Part shown: positions 7,649 to 15,397 of the stretch, piece by piece
Position numbering within the stretch: the first letter of the stretch is position 1
How the letters are laid out: every line of letters starts with the position of its first letter
Assembly (NCBI GenBank): GCA_045105075.1
Contig: JBGCDD010000043.1
Location: 1-19,542, forward strand
Length of the DNA stretch: 19,542 nucleotides
Reading direction: 5' to 3'
From: JBGCDD01 sp045105075
GTDB taxonomy: Bacteria; Pseudomonadota; Alphaproteobacteria; Rhodobacterales; Rhodobacteraceae
Made by a program: the position numbers and the translations under genes
The notes under the pieces: model-generated
What the model saw: the letters and a program-made list of their open reading frames with translations, nothing else
Database searches by the model: none
Told to the model about the DNA's origin: nothing

Positions 7649-8280
7649 TCGGCGCATTCCAGCTCGGAAATCGGATCAAGCACAAGGACCAGACGGGTTT
7701 GGCCGGTGCCCTCAATCGGTGGTGAGCGGTGCAACAGACCGGATGCAGGTTTTTCGGGCCAAAGGGTGCCACGCAACAGAATGGGCGACCCTGTTGGAAC
7801 AGTGAAAACCCGCGAGGGCTGATCGCCGTTTCGCGAAATACCGTATTGTGTGCCGGTGCCGCGATAGGTGCAGACAAGGCGCGAGGTGATCGCATCGATG
7901 TGGAACTTTCGGCAGGCATTGTTTGTCACCGCTTGCAACCGCAGCCGCAGATACTGTGTCTGCATCAGATCTGTGAACATGTCGGACAGCGCGGTCGCGT
8001 CATCGATCAACTGCGTGCGCTCGGCGCAGTCGGGGGTGTCGGCGATCTTGCAAAGCTCGGTCAGCGCATCGCGAACAGAGCCTCGGTGCAGGTTGATCCG
8101 GCCATTGGGCAAGCGTTCCGGTGCCAGCGCGTTGATCCATGATTGAAAACGTCGGCTGGGTTGTTTGTGCCAGATCGCCGCCGCACAGCCAGGTTTCAAA
8201 AATGCTGTCAGGTCTTCAGCAGTGCCGGCCACCGCAACGCCGACGCAGGCGTCTTTCACGACCTCGCGCACAAGGCTCAT
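7645..8280 (-). CDS. DUF1826 domain protein
   Basis: A 211-residue cytoplasmic protein with the DUF1826 hallmarks KFHIDAITSRLVCTY (His127, Asp129, Arg134) and LLHRSPPIEGTGQTRLVLVLD (His184, Arg196). The family is known mainly by its habit of lying beside COG0523 GTPases in zinc-limitation gene sets; its reaction is unknown to me. The HxD...H...R order resembles the facial triad and 2-oxoglutarate-binding Arg of Fe(II)-dependent oxygenases, which is inference. The start at 8280 gives an ATGA overlap with the cobW-like gene and follows AGGA; an ATG eight codons upstream lies inside that gene. It overlaps DUF6525 by ATGA. Confidence 0.87.
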   Translation of the reverse strand: MSLVREVVKDACVGVAVAGTAEDLTAFLKPGCAAAIWHKQPSRRFQSWINALAPERLPNGRINLHRGSVRDALTELCKIADTPDCAERTQLIDDATALSDMFTDLMQTQYLRLRLQAVTNNACRKFHIDAITSRLVCTYRGTGTQYGISRNGDQPSRVFTVPTGSPILLRGTLWPEKPASGLLHRSPPIEGTGQTRLVLVLDPISELECAE

Positions 8281-9488
8281 GCCGCTTCCTCGGCGCGCCG
8301 CCATAGCGGGAAGGGATCAGGGTAATCTGGCAGATCATCCGGACCGGTTGCCGCCAGCGCGGGAACAAGACAGCCATCCAGACGGGCCTTTAACGTGGGC
8401 CAATCGATGCCTGCGCCAATAAAGACCAGCTCCTGGCGACGGTCACCCCAGGGCTCTTGCCAGTGCGCCTGCATGTAGGTCTGCGCGCTTTCGTGGTCCG
8501 GCCATGTGTCTTTTGGAACAGAGGCCCACCATGTCCCCAAAGGTGTCACGCTGGACAAAGACCCTGCCAGCGAAAACTCGGCAACCCAGCCCGGACGTGT
8601 CGCAATCCAAAAATGCCCTTTGGCGCGAATGACGCCGGGCAGGTCGCTGTTCAGCACCTCCATGATCCGCTCGGGAATGAACGGCAACCGCGCGCGGTAC
8701 ACAAAAGACGCGACGCCGTATTCCTCGGTCTCGGGGATATGATCGGCAAAGCCATACAGCTCTTTGGCCCACATGGGATGTTCGTGCGCCTTTTCGAAAT
8801 CAAACAGCCCGGTATCCAGAATCGCGCCAGCCGGAACATCCGATTGATCTGTTTCGATGATTTGGGCATCCGCGTTCAGGCTGCGAATGATCTTGCGCGC
8901 GGCGTCCACACGCTCGGGGCCGGCATCGGTGACCTTGTTCAAGACCACAACATTGGCAAATTCGATCTGATCCGTCAGCAAATGCACCAGCGTGCGTTCA
9001 TCTTCCTCGCCCATCGTCTCGCCACGGTCGCGCAGAAAATCGTGGCTTGAAAAATCATTCAGCAGGTTGGCCGCATCAACCACCGTCACCATCGTATCAA
9101 GGCGCGAGACATCGGCGAGGCTTTTGCCGGACTCGTCGCGAAAATCAAAGGTGGCGGCGACTGGCAAGGGTTCGGAAATCCCGGTGGATTCGATCAGCAA
9201 GTAGTCAAACCGTCCCGCGTCAGCCAAGCGACGGACCTCGTCCAGCAAATCGTCGCGCAGCGTGCAGCAAATGCATCCGTTGGACATTTCAACAAGCGTT
9301 TCATCAGTGCGGCTGAGTTCGGTGTCTGCGCGCACCAGATCGGCGTCGATGTTCACCTCGGACATGTCATTGACAATCACCGCCACCCGACGCCCCTCGC
9401 GGTTGTTCAGCACACGGTTGAGAAGTGTTGTTTTCCCGGCGCCAAGAAAACCCGAAAGGACCGTGACGGGAAGGCGCGTTTCTGACAT
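8277..9488 (-). CDS. CobW/COG0523 family G3E GTPase (putative metallochaperone)
   Basis: A 403-residue cytoplasmic GTPase of the COG0523 branch of the G3E family, the zinc/cobalt-related chaperones. It shows the P-loop GFLGAGKT (13-20), the metal-binding NGCICCTL motif (CxCC, Cys72/74/75), the IESTGISEP switch segment and the base-recognition NKVTD (184-188). The C-terminal CobW_C domain includes GVASFVYRARLPFIPERI and RAKGHFWIATRPG. It lacks a long His-rich loop. I preferred the ATG at 9488, with GGAA upstream, over one eight codons earlier because family members start just before PVTVLSGFLG. It is the first gene of the operon, divergent from an Rrf2 regulator. The DUF1826 partner points to zinc handling, while the exact client is unknown. 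Confidence 0.93.
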   Translation of the reverse strand: MSETRLPVTVLSGFLGAGKTTLLNRVLNNREGRRVAVIVNDMSEVNIDADLVRADTELSRTDETLVEMSNGCICCTLRDDLLDEVRRLADAGRFDYLLIESTGISEPLPVAATFDFRDESGKSLADVSRLDTMVTVVDAANLLNDFSSHDFLRDRGETMGEEDERTLVHLLTDQIEFANVVVLNKVTDAGPERVDAARKIIRSLNADAQIIETDQSDVPAGAILDTGLFDFEKAHEHPMWAKELYGFADHIPETEEYGVASFVYRARLPFIPERIMEVLNSDLPGVIRAKGHFWIATRPGWVAEFSLAGSLSSVTPLGTWWASVPKDTWPDHESAQTYMQAHWQEPWGDRRQELVFIGAGIDWPTLKARLDGCLVPALAATGPDDLPDYPDPFPLWRRAEEAA

Positions 9489-9592
9489 GGGTTGTTCCGA
9501 TCGCTGCTGCACAAGTCAAGTAACTTACTCAGTTACTAGACCAATGCAACCGCAAATGTTACGTGTATCATCCGTTTGGAAATTTGGCATCA
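9489..9592. promoter_or_regulatory. Divergent promoter region with 19-bp inverted repeat
   Basis: The 104 bases between the cobW-like gene and the Rrf2 regulator contain a perfect inverted repeat, AGTAACT-TACTC-AGTTACT, at 9519-9537. On the minus strand a possible -35 TTGCAT (9549-9544) and -10 TAAGTT (9527-9522), 16 bases apart, would place the repeat across the promoter core of the operon. A repressor bound there would block RNA polymerase. The Rrf2 protein is the obvious candidate binder. I see no clear Zur-type AT-rich palindrome. The promoter boxes are weak calls; the repeat itself is exact. Confidence 0.6.
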
Positions 9593-10015
9593 ATGAAACG
9601 CAATTCCCGACTGTCACTTGCTTTGCACACATTGGGTCATATGGCCGGTGAGCCAGAACGGATGCGCACATCCGCCGACATCGCAGAGCACGCCGGCACC
9701 AACCCCGTCGTGGTCAGGCGGGTGCTAGGCAAGTTGCGAGAGGCCGGGTTGTTGCAATCGGAAAAAGGGCATGCGGGTGGCTGGCGTCTTGCCAGGTCGC
9801 CGCAACAGATCACGCTGGCCGACGTTTACCTGGCGTTGGACGAGAGTCTTATTGCGACTGACGTTCAAGAGGACGCGTCTGACTGCTCGGTAGAGCATAT
9901 CCTGCAAAAGAAAGTCGCGTCCGTCATGGCGGATATCGAACGCAGTTTGATCGAACGCCTCGCAGGAACAACAATCGCTGAGGTGCGTGAAACGGGCGAC
10001 GCGGTCCACAGTTAG
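9593..10015 (+). CDS. Rrf2 family transcriptional regulator (YwnA-like)
   Basis: A 140-residue winged-helix regulator. It begins MKRNSRLSLALHTLGHMA, has a recognition region around TSADIAEHAGTNPVVVRRVL (27-46) and the wing GHAGGWRLAR (59-68), then LADVYLAL and a C-terminal dimerisation helix. It has only one cysteine (Cys98, in DASDCSVEH), so it lacks the three-cysteine cluster that binds Fe-S in IscR, NsrR or RirA, and fits the YwnA-like subgroup. I chose the ATG at 9593 because family proteins begin there; an ATG ten codons upstream is possible. It is divergent from the cobW-like gene and probably controls it and itself. Confidence 0.88.
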   Translation: MKRNSRLSLALHTLGHMAGEPERMRTSADIAEHAGTNPVVVRRVLGKLREAGLLQSEKGHAGGWRLARSPQQITLADVYLALDESLIATDVQEDASDCSVEHILQKKVASVMADIERSLIERLAGTTIAEVRETGDAVHS

Positions 10016-10251
10016 GATCTGTTTTTTACGCAAAAGAGCTGGAAGCTTTGGCGCCGCGACCCGTCTTTGGATCGCGAAACCTCTGAGCGCGGTTTGGAAA
10101 CGCTGTTTCAGTCAGGTGCTATGCTGGCGATTTTCGCCCGTTGCCAAATCGTGGTGAGGTGGCTTGAAAATCACCAAGAAGCCTCTGCGTGCCGAGACAT
10201 TGCGTCAGATCACCATTCAGGCCGCGCGATGTATAGATGCTTGCGGCGGGT
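10016..10251. other. Region without a supportable gene
   Basis: The 236 bases between the Rrf2 gene and the convergent MAPEG gene hold a 70-codon plus-strand reading frame (10067-10279) that I do not recognise and that runs into the MAPEG gene antisense. There is a TTTTTT run at 10021-10026 after the Rrf2 stop but no clear stem before it. Nothing else is visible. Confidence 0.35.
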
Positions 10252-10677
10252 TTACGAAGCCAACAAAATCAGCAGGTAGAGACCAAGAACAATGCCGCTG
10301 AGCCCAGTGCCAAGCGCACCAAACATCCGACATAACACAAAAATCCGCGCTGCGTTTTCCTGTCCGTGCGAGCCGGCCAAGGATGAAAACGCCACTGCGT
10401 GGGATATCCGCGAGATCAAAAAGGCGATGCCAAGACCTGTTGTGATCATGGTGCCGCCGGACAGCATTTCCGCAAAGCCGAGAACGACAAGAAAGATCGC
10501 GGCATTTTCGGCTAGATTGCCATGCCGCCGGACTTTGCGTTCCAGTTCCTTGTCATTGCCAACGCCAACACCGATTGAGACTTTGCCCCTGTAAGTGCCT
10601 GTTATCATCATGAATATCTGCTGCGCTACAATCAAAATTGCACCGACAAATGCAGCGACGACTGGGAATTCCATCAT
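10252..10677 (-). CDS. MAPEG family membrane protein
   Basis: A 141-residue integral membrane protein with four hydrophobic segments, near residues 5-27, 57-75, 78-97 and 115-138. It contains the MAPEG-type motif RKVRRHGNLAENAAIFLV, with the Arg/Asn/Glu that in eicosanoid and glutathione enzymes contact glutathione. Bacterial homologues (COG3788-like) are of unclear substrate. Two adjacent ATGs compete (10677 and 10674). GGAGA lies three bases before the first and six before the second, so the second (MEFPVV) may be the real start. It lies downstream of LysR on the same strand with a 103-base gap, so co-transcription is possible but not required. Confidence 0.85.
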   Translation of the reverse strand: MMEFPVVAAFVGAILIVAQQIFMMITGTYRGKVSIGVGVGNDKELERKVRRHGNLAENAAIFLVVLGFAEMLSGGTMITTGLGIAFLISRISHAVAFSSLAGSHGQENAARIFVLCRMFGALGTGLSGIVLGLYLLILLAS

Positions 10678-10780
10678 ATGTCTCCAGTGGTTCGGACGGG
10701 TTGGTCCTGTTGCTCTGAAGCACTATTTGGGCAAGCAAGTTCACATTGTCATTGGCGCATATTGCACCGGGGTGGCGCGT

Positions 10781-11686
10781 TCATGCACCACTGATGCCGA
10801 GAAACTGGGGTTTCATGTCGCGCAGAACCTTTTCGGCAAAGGTCATGAATGCTCTGATCCGTGCCGTTCGACGCAGATCACTGTGGGTGAGCAACCAGAT
10901 GTCGCGCGCTTTGATGGGTTTGCGGTCGGTGGCCCGCACCAAGGCCGGATCATTGTCACCCATGATGCAAGGCAGCATTGCCAGACCCAGCCCTCCGCGC
11001 GCGGCGGCTTGTTGCATGGCGGGTTCCGGGAAGTGCCCCCAAAGAGGCACACGTCCAAAGCCCGCTTCCCTGGTCCACGCCGGGTGCCGGTTTTTCCCCG
11101 CGTGCCAAGACACCCACCGCGCGGATTCAGGGTGATTATCAAAATCATGCGCGTCCAGATACGCTTGGGTCGCATAAGCCGTTTGATAGTAAGGAAACAG
11201 CCGTTTGCCCACCAGCGTTTCAGGCGGATTATTGTCAATGCGCACCGCAATATCAGCTTCGCGACGAGACAGATCGACGAACTTGGTCGTCATGATCATA
11301 TGCACTTCGATGTTCGGGTGGGTTTCGGCAAACTCAGCCAGTTTTGGCCCAAAGGCATAGACGGCCACGGGCTCGGCCAATGCTACGGTCACAACACCAC
11401 TCAGATCGTGATCCTGCCCTGAAATCACCCGCTCTGCATCATTCAAACGCAGCCCACAGTCCTGCACAGTTGCGGCCAGCCGCTCGCCAGCCGCGGTCAT
11501 GACAAAGCCCTCTGGCTTGCGATCGAACAGTTTGGTGCCAAGCGCATGTTCCAGGCTATCCATGCGCCGGCTGACTGTTGAATGGTGCACATTCAGCTCT
11601 TTTGCGGCGCGACGCACAGAGCCTGCAACCGCAACGACCGCGAAACTCTTGACGTCTTCCCAGTCCAAATTGAGCGCACCAAGCAT
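10781..11686 (-). CDS. LysR family transcriptional regulator
   Basis: A 301-residue LysR protein of normal length. The N-terminal winged helix (about residues 8-67) includes SVRRAAKELNVHHSTVSRRM and LEHALGTKLFDR. An effector-binding domain follows from about residue 92 (LSGVVTVALAEPVAVY) to the end, including DLSRREADIAVRI, usual in the branch with short substrate domains. AAAGGA sits eight bases before the ATG at 11686. Divergent genes are the usual LysR targets. Here the divergent gene is a broken hydrolase, so the regulator may have lost its original target or may control other genes. A 15-bp inverted repeat upstream is a candidate operator. Confidence 0.92.
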   Translation of the reverse strand: MLGALNLDWEDVKSFAVVAVAGSVRRAAKELNVHHSTVSRRMDSLEHALGTKLFDRKPEGFVMTAAGERLAATVQDCGLRLNDAERVISGQDHDLSGVVTVALAEPVAVYAFGPKLAEFAETHPNIEVHMIMTTKFVDLSRREADIAVRIDNNPPETLVGKRLFPYYQTAYATQAYLDAHDFDNHPESARWVSWHAGKNRHPAWTREAGFGRVPLWGHFPEPAMQQAAARGGLGLAMLPCIMGDNDPALVRATDRKPIKARDIWLLTHSDLRRTARIRAFMTFAEKVLRDMKPQFLGISGA

Positions 11687-11929
11687 GTTGATGTCCTTTC
11701 TATTGCATTAAAAGTGGCGCGTTGATGCAACGCTATGGCGCGAAAAAGGTCAATGACGTTCTATTTTTGCGTCGCTAGCTTCGGGCGGTATCAACAGCGC
11801 GAATGTGACCTGTTGCTGTTTCGAGGCGTGCAGTTCAGGCGGCCGCGTCACCACATGGGCATCGCCACAAGAGCATGGCAGGTTGATCTGTGGCGCCCGC
11901 CAACCGATCAACACGCTGGAGAAAATCAC
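11687..11929. promoter_or_regulatory. LysR/hydrolase divergent region with candidate operator
   Basis: Non-coding region of 243 bases. It contains GCGTTG-ATG-CAACGC at 11719-11733, a perfect 6-bp-arm inverted repeat about 33 bases upstream of the LysR start, overlapping a looser TTGCAT...ATGCAA pair (11703-11729). Size and position suit a LysR box that also autoregulates the regulator gene. GGAG at 11919-11922 is the ribosome binding site of the former hydrolase. Confidence 0.45.
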
Positions 11930-12417
11930 ATGAAGAAGATGCTAATGCGGGGACTTGGTCTGGTCTTGGTCGGGCTCATCATCACGGGCTTTGTCATCAC
12001 ACGCGATGGAACGCTCAAAACGCCGACCGGAACGGGAACCGTGTCACTGGTACAGGGCGAATTTGAGGCATTTGCGTTGCCGAATTACGCCGCCAAATTG
12101 CCGACAGCCTGCCGTAGGATCAGTTTCGGATCATCATGCCAACGCTGGTCGGCCTTGGCTTTTCAAGCAAGGTCCCGGCCAGCCAGCATTCGATTGAAAA
12201 TCATCTCACCTGGTTAAACGTGTTGTTGACTGAATTGGCTTTGTCAGAGCTGATATTTGTCGGGCAGGACTGGGGTGGGCCGCTCGGCGCAGGCGCGCTG
12301 GAACGGTCTCCTGAACTGCTCAAGGGCATTGGCGCACATGGCTGTTTTCGACCCCGATCACCCGGACCCGGCTCATCAGCGTGCCATGGACATATTCGGG
12401 CCGGTGTCGGCGCGTCT
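11930..12417 (+). pseudogene. Alpha/beta hydrolase (haloalkane dehalogenase-like) remnant
   Basis: The reading starts at an ATG with a good ribosome binding site and a hydrophobic N-terminus (GLVLVGLIITGFVIT). It then loses the frame near 12115-12130. Homology to the family resumes in another frame after a stop at 12115-12117, as DQFRIIMPTLVGLGFSSKVP, SIENHLTWLNVLLTEL and LIFVGQDWGGPLGAGAL. The last of these holds the nucleophile elbow GQDWGG of the haloalkane dehalogenase group. The segment that normally carries the oxyanion-hole HG motif is missing between the two pieces. A second frame change follows near 12330-12340, ending at a TGA by 12422. The C-terminal cap and catalytic His are absent, so no functional enzyme is expected. 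Confidence 0.75.
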
Positions 12418-12665
12418 GACTTGAGGCGCGTCTTGGGTTTGACTGTCACCCGGCATGCACAGCCATGTCCAAAGAGGCGCGTCGGGTCAGCTGCGACACG
12501 CAACAGATCCGCCTCTCGCCAGATTGCTTCGCAATCGATTGCCGGGCGATAGGATAGGGCGGAACGACGGCTGAGGGAACGGTTTGTCGGCTTTGGTCTT
12601 TTGGCAGAAGAACCGTCCCAGCGACCTGGGAAACCCGAGGCAAGAATTTCAATGCGCGCAGCGAT
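12418..12665. other. Intergenic stretch with compact repeats
   Basis: No supportable gene. The segment 12522-12542 reads GATTGC-TTC-GCAATC-GATTGC, so the middle arm can pair with either neighbour. Between the hydrolase remnant and the GntR gene this looks like a decayed or repetitive intergenic element. I see no T-rich terminator for the TTT operon on the minus strand. Confidence 0.35.
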
Positions 12666-13439
12666 CTAAAACGAAAAGCTGCACCTGTCGCAGGGGGCAA
12701 TAACGCGTTGATAGTAAATCGGCCGCGCGGATGGAGCATAGGCGACGGCAGAGATTTGAAAGGCCAATGCGGTCGGGTCGAGATCAAATTGTGTACTCTC
12801 GATTGCGTTCGGCATCATCGTTTCAAGATGCTGGGTTGCGCGAGAAGTATGAACATTGAATCGCTCGCTCAGAAGTCTTCGAATGTTGACCATCTTGAGC
12901 TCGGCGGGCGACACGTCGGACAATTCCGGTGCGATGCGATAGGGCAGGACCATTTCCGCACCAACACGCACGCTGCCATCCATTTTGATGCGCCGCAAAA
13001 TGCGCAGGAACAGGTGATCATTTTCAAAGTGTTTGCACCACGGGCCATTGGATTGGGTGCGTTCTATTTCGACCTCGCTGCGGGTGATCTTCATGCGATC
13101 GCCGGTTTTTTTGTCCGAGAACCGGAAATGCCAGACATCGCTGCTGTAGGCTTCGCTTGAGGCAACGCGGGTCCCGTCGCCGCGGCGCCGGACAATGACG
13201 TCATATTGCTGAAGTTCCTGCATCGCCGCCTGAACGGTGCCAAGGCTGATGCCGAGGATTTTGACCAGACGGGTTTCCGGCGGCACCAGTTCGCCGGGAG
13301 ACAGCAGGCCCTCGGTGATGACCCCGGCAACGGCCAACCGCACAGCAGAACGTTTGGTGATCCCCGATTGCGCAACAAGCCGGGCAAATTCTTCGGCGAT
13401 CAAGGTTTCAATATCGGGTTTAGCACGAACGAGGGTCAT
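12666..13439 (-). CDS. GntR family regulator with UTRA-like domain (HutC type)
   Basis: A 257-residue regulator. The N-terminal GntR winged helix (about 28-92) includes RSAVRLAVAGVITEGLLSPG, PPETRLVKILGISLGTVQAA and the wing VIVRRRGDGTRVAS. The C-terminal part (about 110-250) has the UTRA pattern FLRILRRIKMDGSVRVGAEM, then LLSERFNVHTSRATQHLE and ALAFQISAVAYAP, and ends IYYQRVI, which fits a small-molecule effector pocket. The start at 13439 is fixed by an ATGA overlap with the TctA gene. Lying as the last gene of the transporter operon, it probably senses the substrate or a product and controls the operon and perhaps the divergent DUF3604 gene. Confidence 0.9.
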   Translation of the reverse strand: MTLVRAKPDIETLIAEEFARLVAQSGITKRSAVRLAVAGVITEGLLSPGELVPPETRLVKILGISLGTVQAAMQELQQYDVIVRRRGDGTRVASSEAYSSDVWHFRFSDKKTGDRMKITRSEVEIERTQSNGPWCKHFENDHLFLRILRRIKMDGSVRVGAEMVLPYRIAPELSDVSPAELKMVNIRRLLSERFNVHTSRATQHLETMMPNAIESTQFDLDPTALAFQISAVAYAPSARPIYYQRVIAPCDRCSFSF

Positions 13440-14914
13440 TTTCGCAGCACGGCCATGCCCAGAACGGCAACGGTCAGCAAGAGGAAGACAAGGGCAATCG
13501 GACTGGAGAAGATTGCTGTGATGTCTGATTTGTAAAGCAGCATGCTTTGCCGGAACGAGGTCTCGAGCATGCCGCCAAGCAAGAAGCCAATCACCAGGCA
13601 CACGACCGAAAACCCGGTGCGGCGCATCGCGAGGCCGACGCCTGCAAAGATCAGCATGACAGCCACGTCAAACAGTGATTGTGTCGGCAGGTAGACGCCA
13701 ACAATACACATCGCAATGACCGGCGGCAGCACCAGCGCCTTGGGGGTGCGGGCAATCATCGCCCAGATCGGGATGCCAAGCCGGCCAATCGCCAGATGGA
13801 CAAAATTCGCCATCAGCATCGAGGCAAAAAGCGCGTAAATCACGTCGCCATGCATGGTCAGCATGAAGGGTCCCGGCACGATGCCATGAATGATGAACGC
13901 GCCAATCAGCAGGGCGGCAGCGATGTTGCCAGGCACGCCAAGGGCAATGGTCGGCACGAGGTTTGCGCCCACGACTGCACTGTTGGCCGCCTCAGTTGCG
14001 ATGATCCCTTCGGGATTTCCTTTGCCAAACGAGTCCGGGTCTTTGGACGCGCGGCGCGAGCTGCCATAGCTTAGAAAGGCCGCCAGTGTGACGCCCAGCC
14101 CCGGCAACATGCCCACGCCAGAGCCGATCAGCGCCGACCGTCCGATGGTTTTCCAATAGCCAAAGAACTCGCGGGCGGGCAGCTTGCGGTTGGCTTGTTT
14201 GGCCAGATCCATCGCTTGTTGGGACATGGCTGGATTGCGTTGGAGATCAAACATCTGCTCAATGATCGAGGCCAGCGCCAGCGCGCCAATCGCCAGTCCA
14301 ATCAGCGGGATACCGTCAAACAGGTTCACCTCGTCAAAGGTCATGCGGGACGTGCTGTCGACCGGATCAAGACCGATGGTGGACAAAAAGACCCCAAGGA
14401 AAATCGCGATCAGCCCTTTGATGGGCGAGTCTCCCGAGATCCCTGCCAGCAGAGCAAAGGCAAAAAGCAGCACGGAGGTGTATTCAAGCGGCCCGAATTG
14501 CAGGGCGATGGCGGCAAACGGGACCACAAGGAAGATCAGCAGGAAATCCGATATGGTGTCACCGGTGACAGACGAATAAAGCGCAAACTTCATCGCCCGC
14601 TCGGCCTCTCCGCGTTTGGCCATCGGATAGCCGTCAAGGGCAGAGGCGGCGGCCTCGGGGGTTCCCGGTGAATTCAGCAAGATAGCCGGGATTGCGCCGC
14701 CCGATGTGCCGCCTTTGTTGACCCCCACAAGAAAGGCGATGGCCGGGATCGGGGACATATAATAGGTCACCGGGATCAGCACCGCGAGCGCTGTGACACT
14801 GCCCAGTCCGGGAATCGCGCCGATGACAATGCCCAGCGTGATGCCCGCCGCGATGAACAGCAGATTGTAGAGCGTGAAGGCGGCCTCAAAACCAGCAATC
14901 AGGTTTTCAATCAT
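13436..14914 (-). CDS. Tripartite tricarboxylate transporter, TctA-type large membrane subunit
   Basis: A 492-residue polytopic inner-membrane protein, normal length for TctA. It begins with the family pattern NLLFIAAGITLGIVIGAIPG and carries GSVTALAVLIPVTYYMSP, NKGGTSGGAIPAILLNSPGT and LIGSGVGMLPGLGVTLAAFL, the repeated Gly/Pro-rich re-entrant motifs of the family. About ten to twelve hydrophobic segments follow. It forms the secondary, ion-driven channel that takes substrate from the TctC binding protein. It lies 18 bases after TctB and overlaps the GntR gene by ATGA. Citrate is the model substrate, but this family also takes other organic acids, so the substrate is open. Confidence 0.95.
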   Translation of the reverse strand: MIENLIAGFEAAFTLYNLLFIAAGITLGIVIGAIPGLGSVTALAVLIPVTYYMSPIPAIAFLVGVNKGGTSGGAIPAILLNSPGTPEAAASALDGYPMAKRGEAERAMKFALYSSVTGDTISDFLLIFLVVPFAAIALQFGPLEYTSVLLFAFALLAGISGDSPIKGLIAIFLGVFLSTIGLDPVDSTSRMTFDEVNLFDGIPLIGLAIGALALASIIEQMFDLQRNPAMSQQAMDLAKQANRKLPAREFFGYWKTIGRSALIGSGVGMLPGLGVTLAAFLSYGSSRRASKDPDSFGKGNPEGIIATEAANSAVVGANLVPTIALGVPGNIAAALLIGAFIIHGIVPGPFMLTMHGDVIYALFASMLMANFVHLAIGRLGIPIWAMIARTPKALVLPPVIAMCIVGVYLPTQSLFDVAVMLIFAGVGLAMRRTGFSVVCLVIGFLLGGMLETSFRQSMLLYKSDITAIFSSPIALVFLLLTVAVLGMAVLRK

Positions 14915-14932
14915 TGTGGTTTGCCCCTCCGA

Positions 14933-15397
14933 TCAGGGCAGATCGACGGTGAAGATTTGCCAGGCACCGAAATCGACGACCACCGCAAAGCCGATCGCCA
15001 GCAGGGCCGACAGCCACCACTTTTGGTAGCGTACAAAGAAACCGCCGAGAAACACGATGGCAATCGCCAGTGGCACAAAGCCCAATCGCGGCAGCGCGAA
15101 ATGGATGGCAAGCCCGACGGCGCACCAGACCGCAATTTCCAGAAGGATCAGCCGCCCCGGCAGGTCATCACCGGTTTCGCGGGGCCGCATGACGGCTGTC
15201 AGTCCAAGACCAACGGACAGGATCAGCACCAGAGCCGCTGATATCATCGGGAACATCGCGGGCGCGATGTCGTTCTCGCTGTAGGGGGGCTCTGTGTGGT
15301 TGGGTATCAGCCACAGCAGGCAGACCAAAGCAGCGGCGGCAAGAACTGCCGCCGCCGTCAGATCCGTCCAGCGTGTGGAGGGAACCGCTGTGCTCAT
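14933..15397 (-). CDS. Tripartite tricarboxylate transporter, TctB-type small membrane subunit
   Basis: A 154-residue membrane protein with four hydrophobic segments, around residues 11-32, 48-70, 85-103 and 106-148 (the last split in two). It has the family's weakly conserved IAPAMFPMISAALVLILS segment, where an acidic/Pro pair begins the second helix. TctB proteins are poorly conserved in sequence, so the call rests on size, topology and its position between TctC and TctA. The start is set by an ATGA overlap with the TctC gene. Confidence 0.9.
   Translation of the reverse strand: MSTAVPSTRWTDLTAAAVLAAAALVCLLWLIPNHTEPPYSENDIAPAMFPMISAALVLILSVGLGLTAVMRPRETGDDLPGRLILLEIAVWCAVGLAIHFALPRLGFVPLAIAIVFLGGFFVRYQKWWLSALLAIGFAVVVDFGAWQIFTVDLP

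Noticed and set aside
9489..9592. Zur box in front of the cobW-like gene
   Set aside because: The expected AT-rich Zur palindrome was looked for because of the COG0523/DUF1826 context, but only the AGTAACT repeat is present, which does not match the Zur pattern I know.
10067..10279. 70-codon plus-strand frame after the Rrf2 gene
   Set aside because: Not recognised, no good ribosome binding site, and it overlaps the 3' end of the MAPEG gene antisense.
12446..12787. Minus-strand frame of 113 codons overlapping the 3' end of the GntR gene
   Set aside because: It partly overlaps a certain gene in another frame, and its spacer part has low-complexity Arg/Ser/Pro content without family features.
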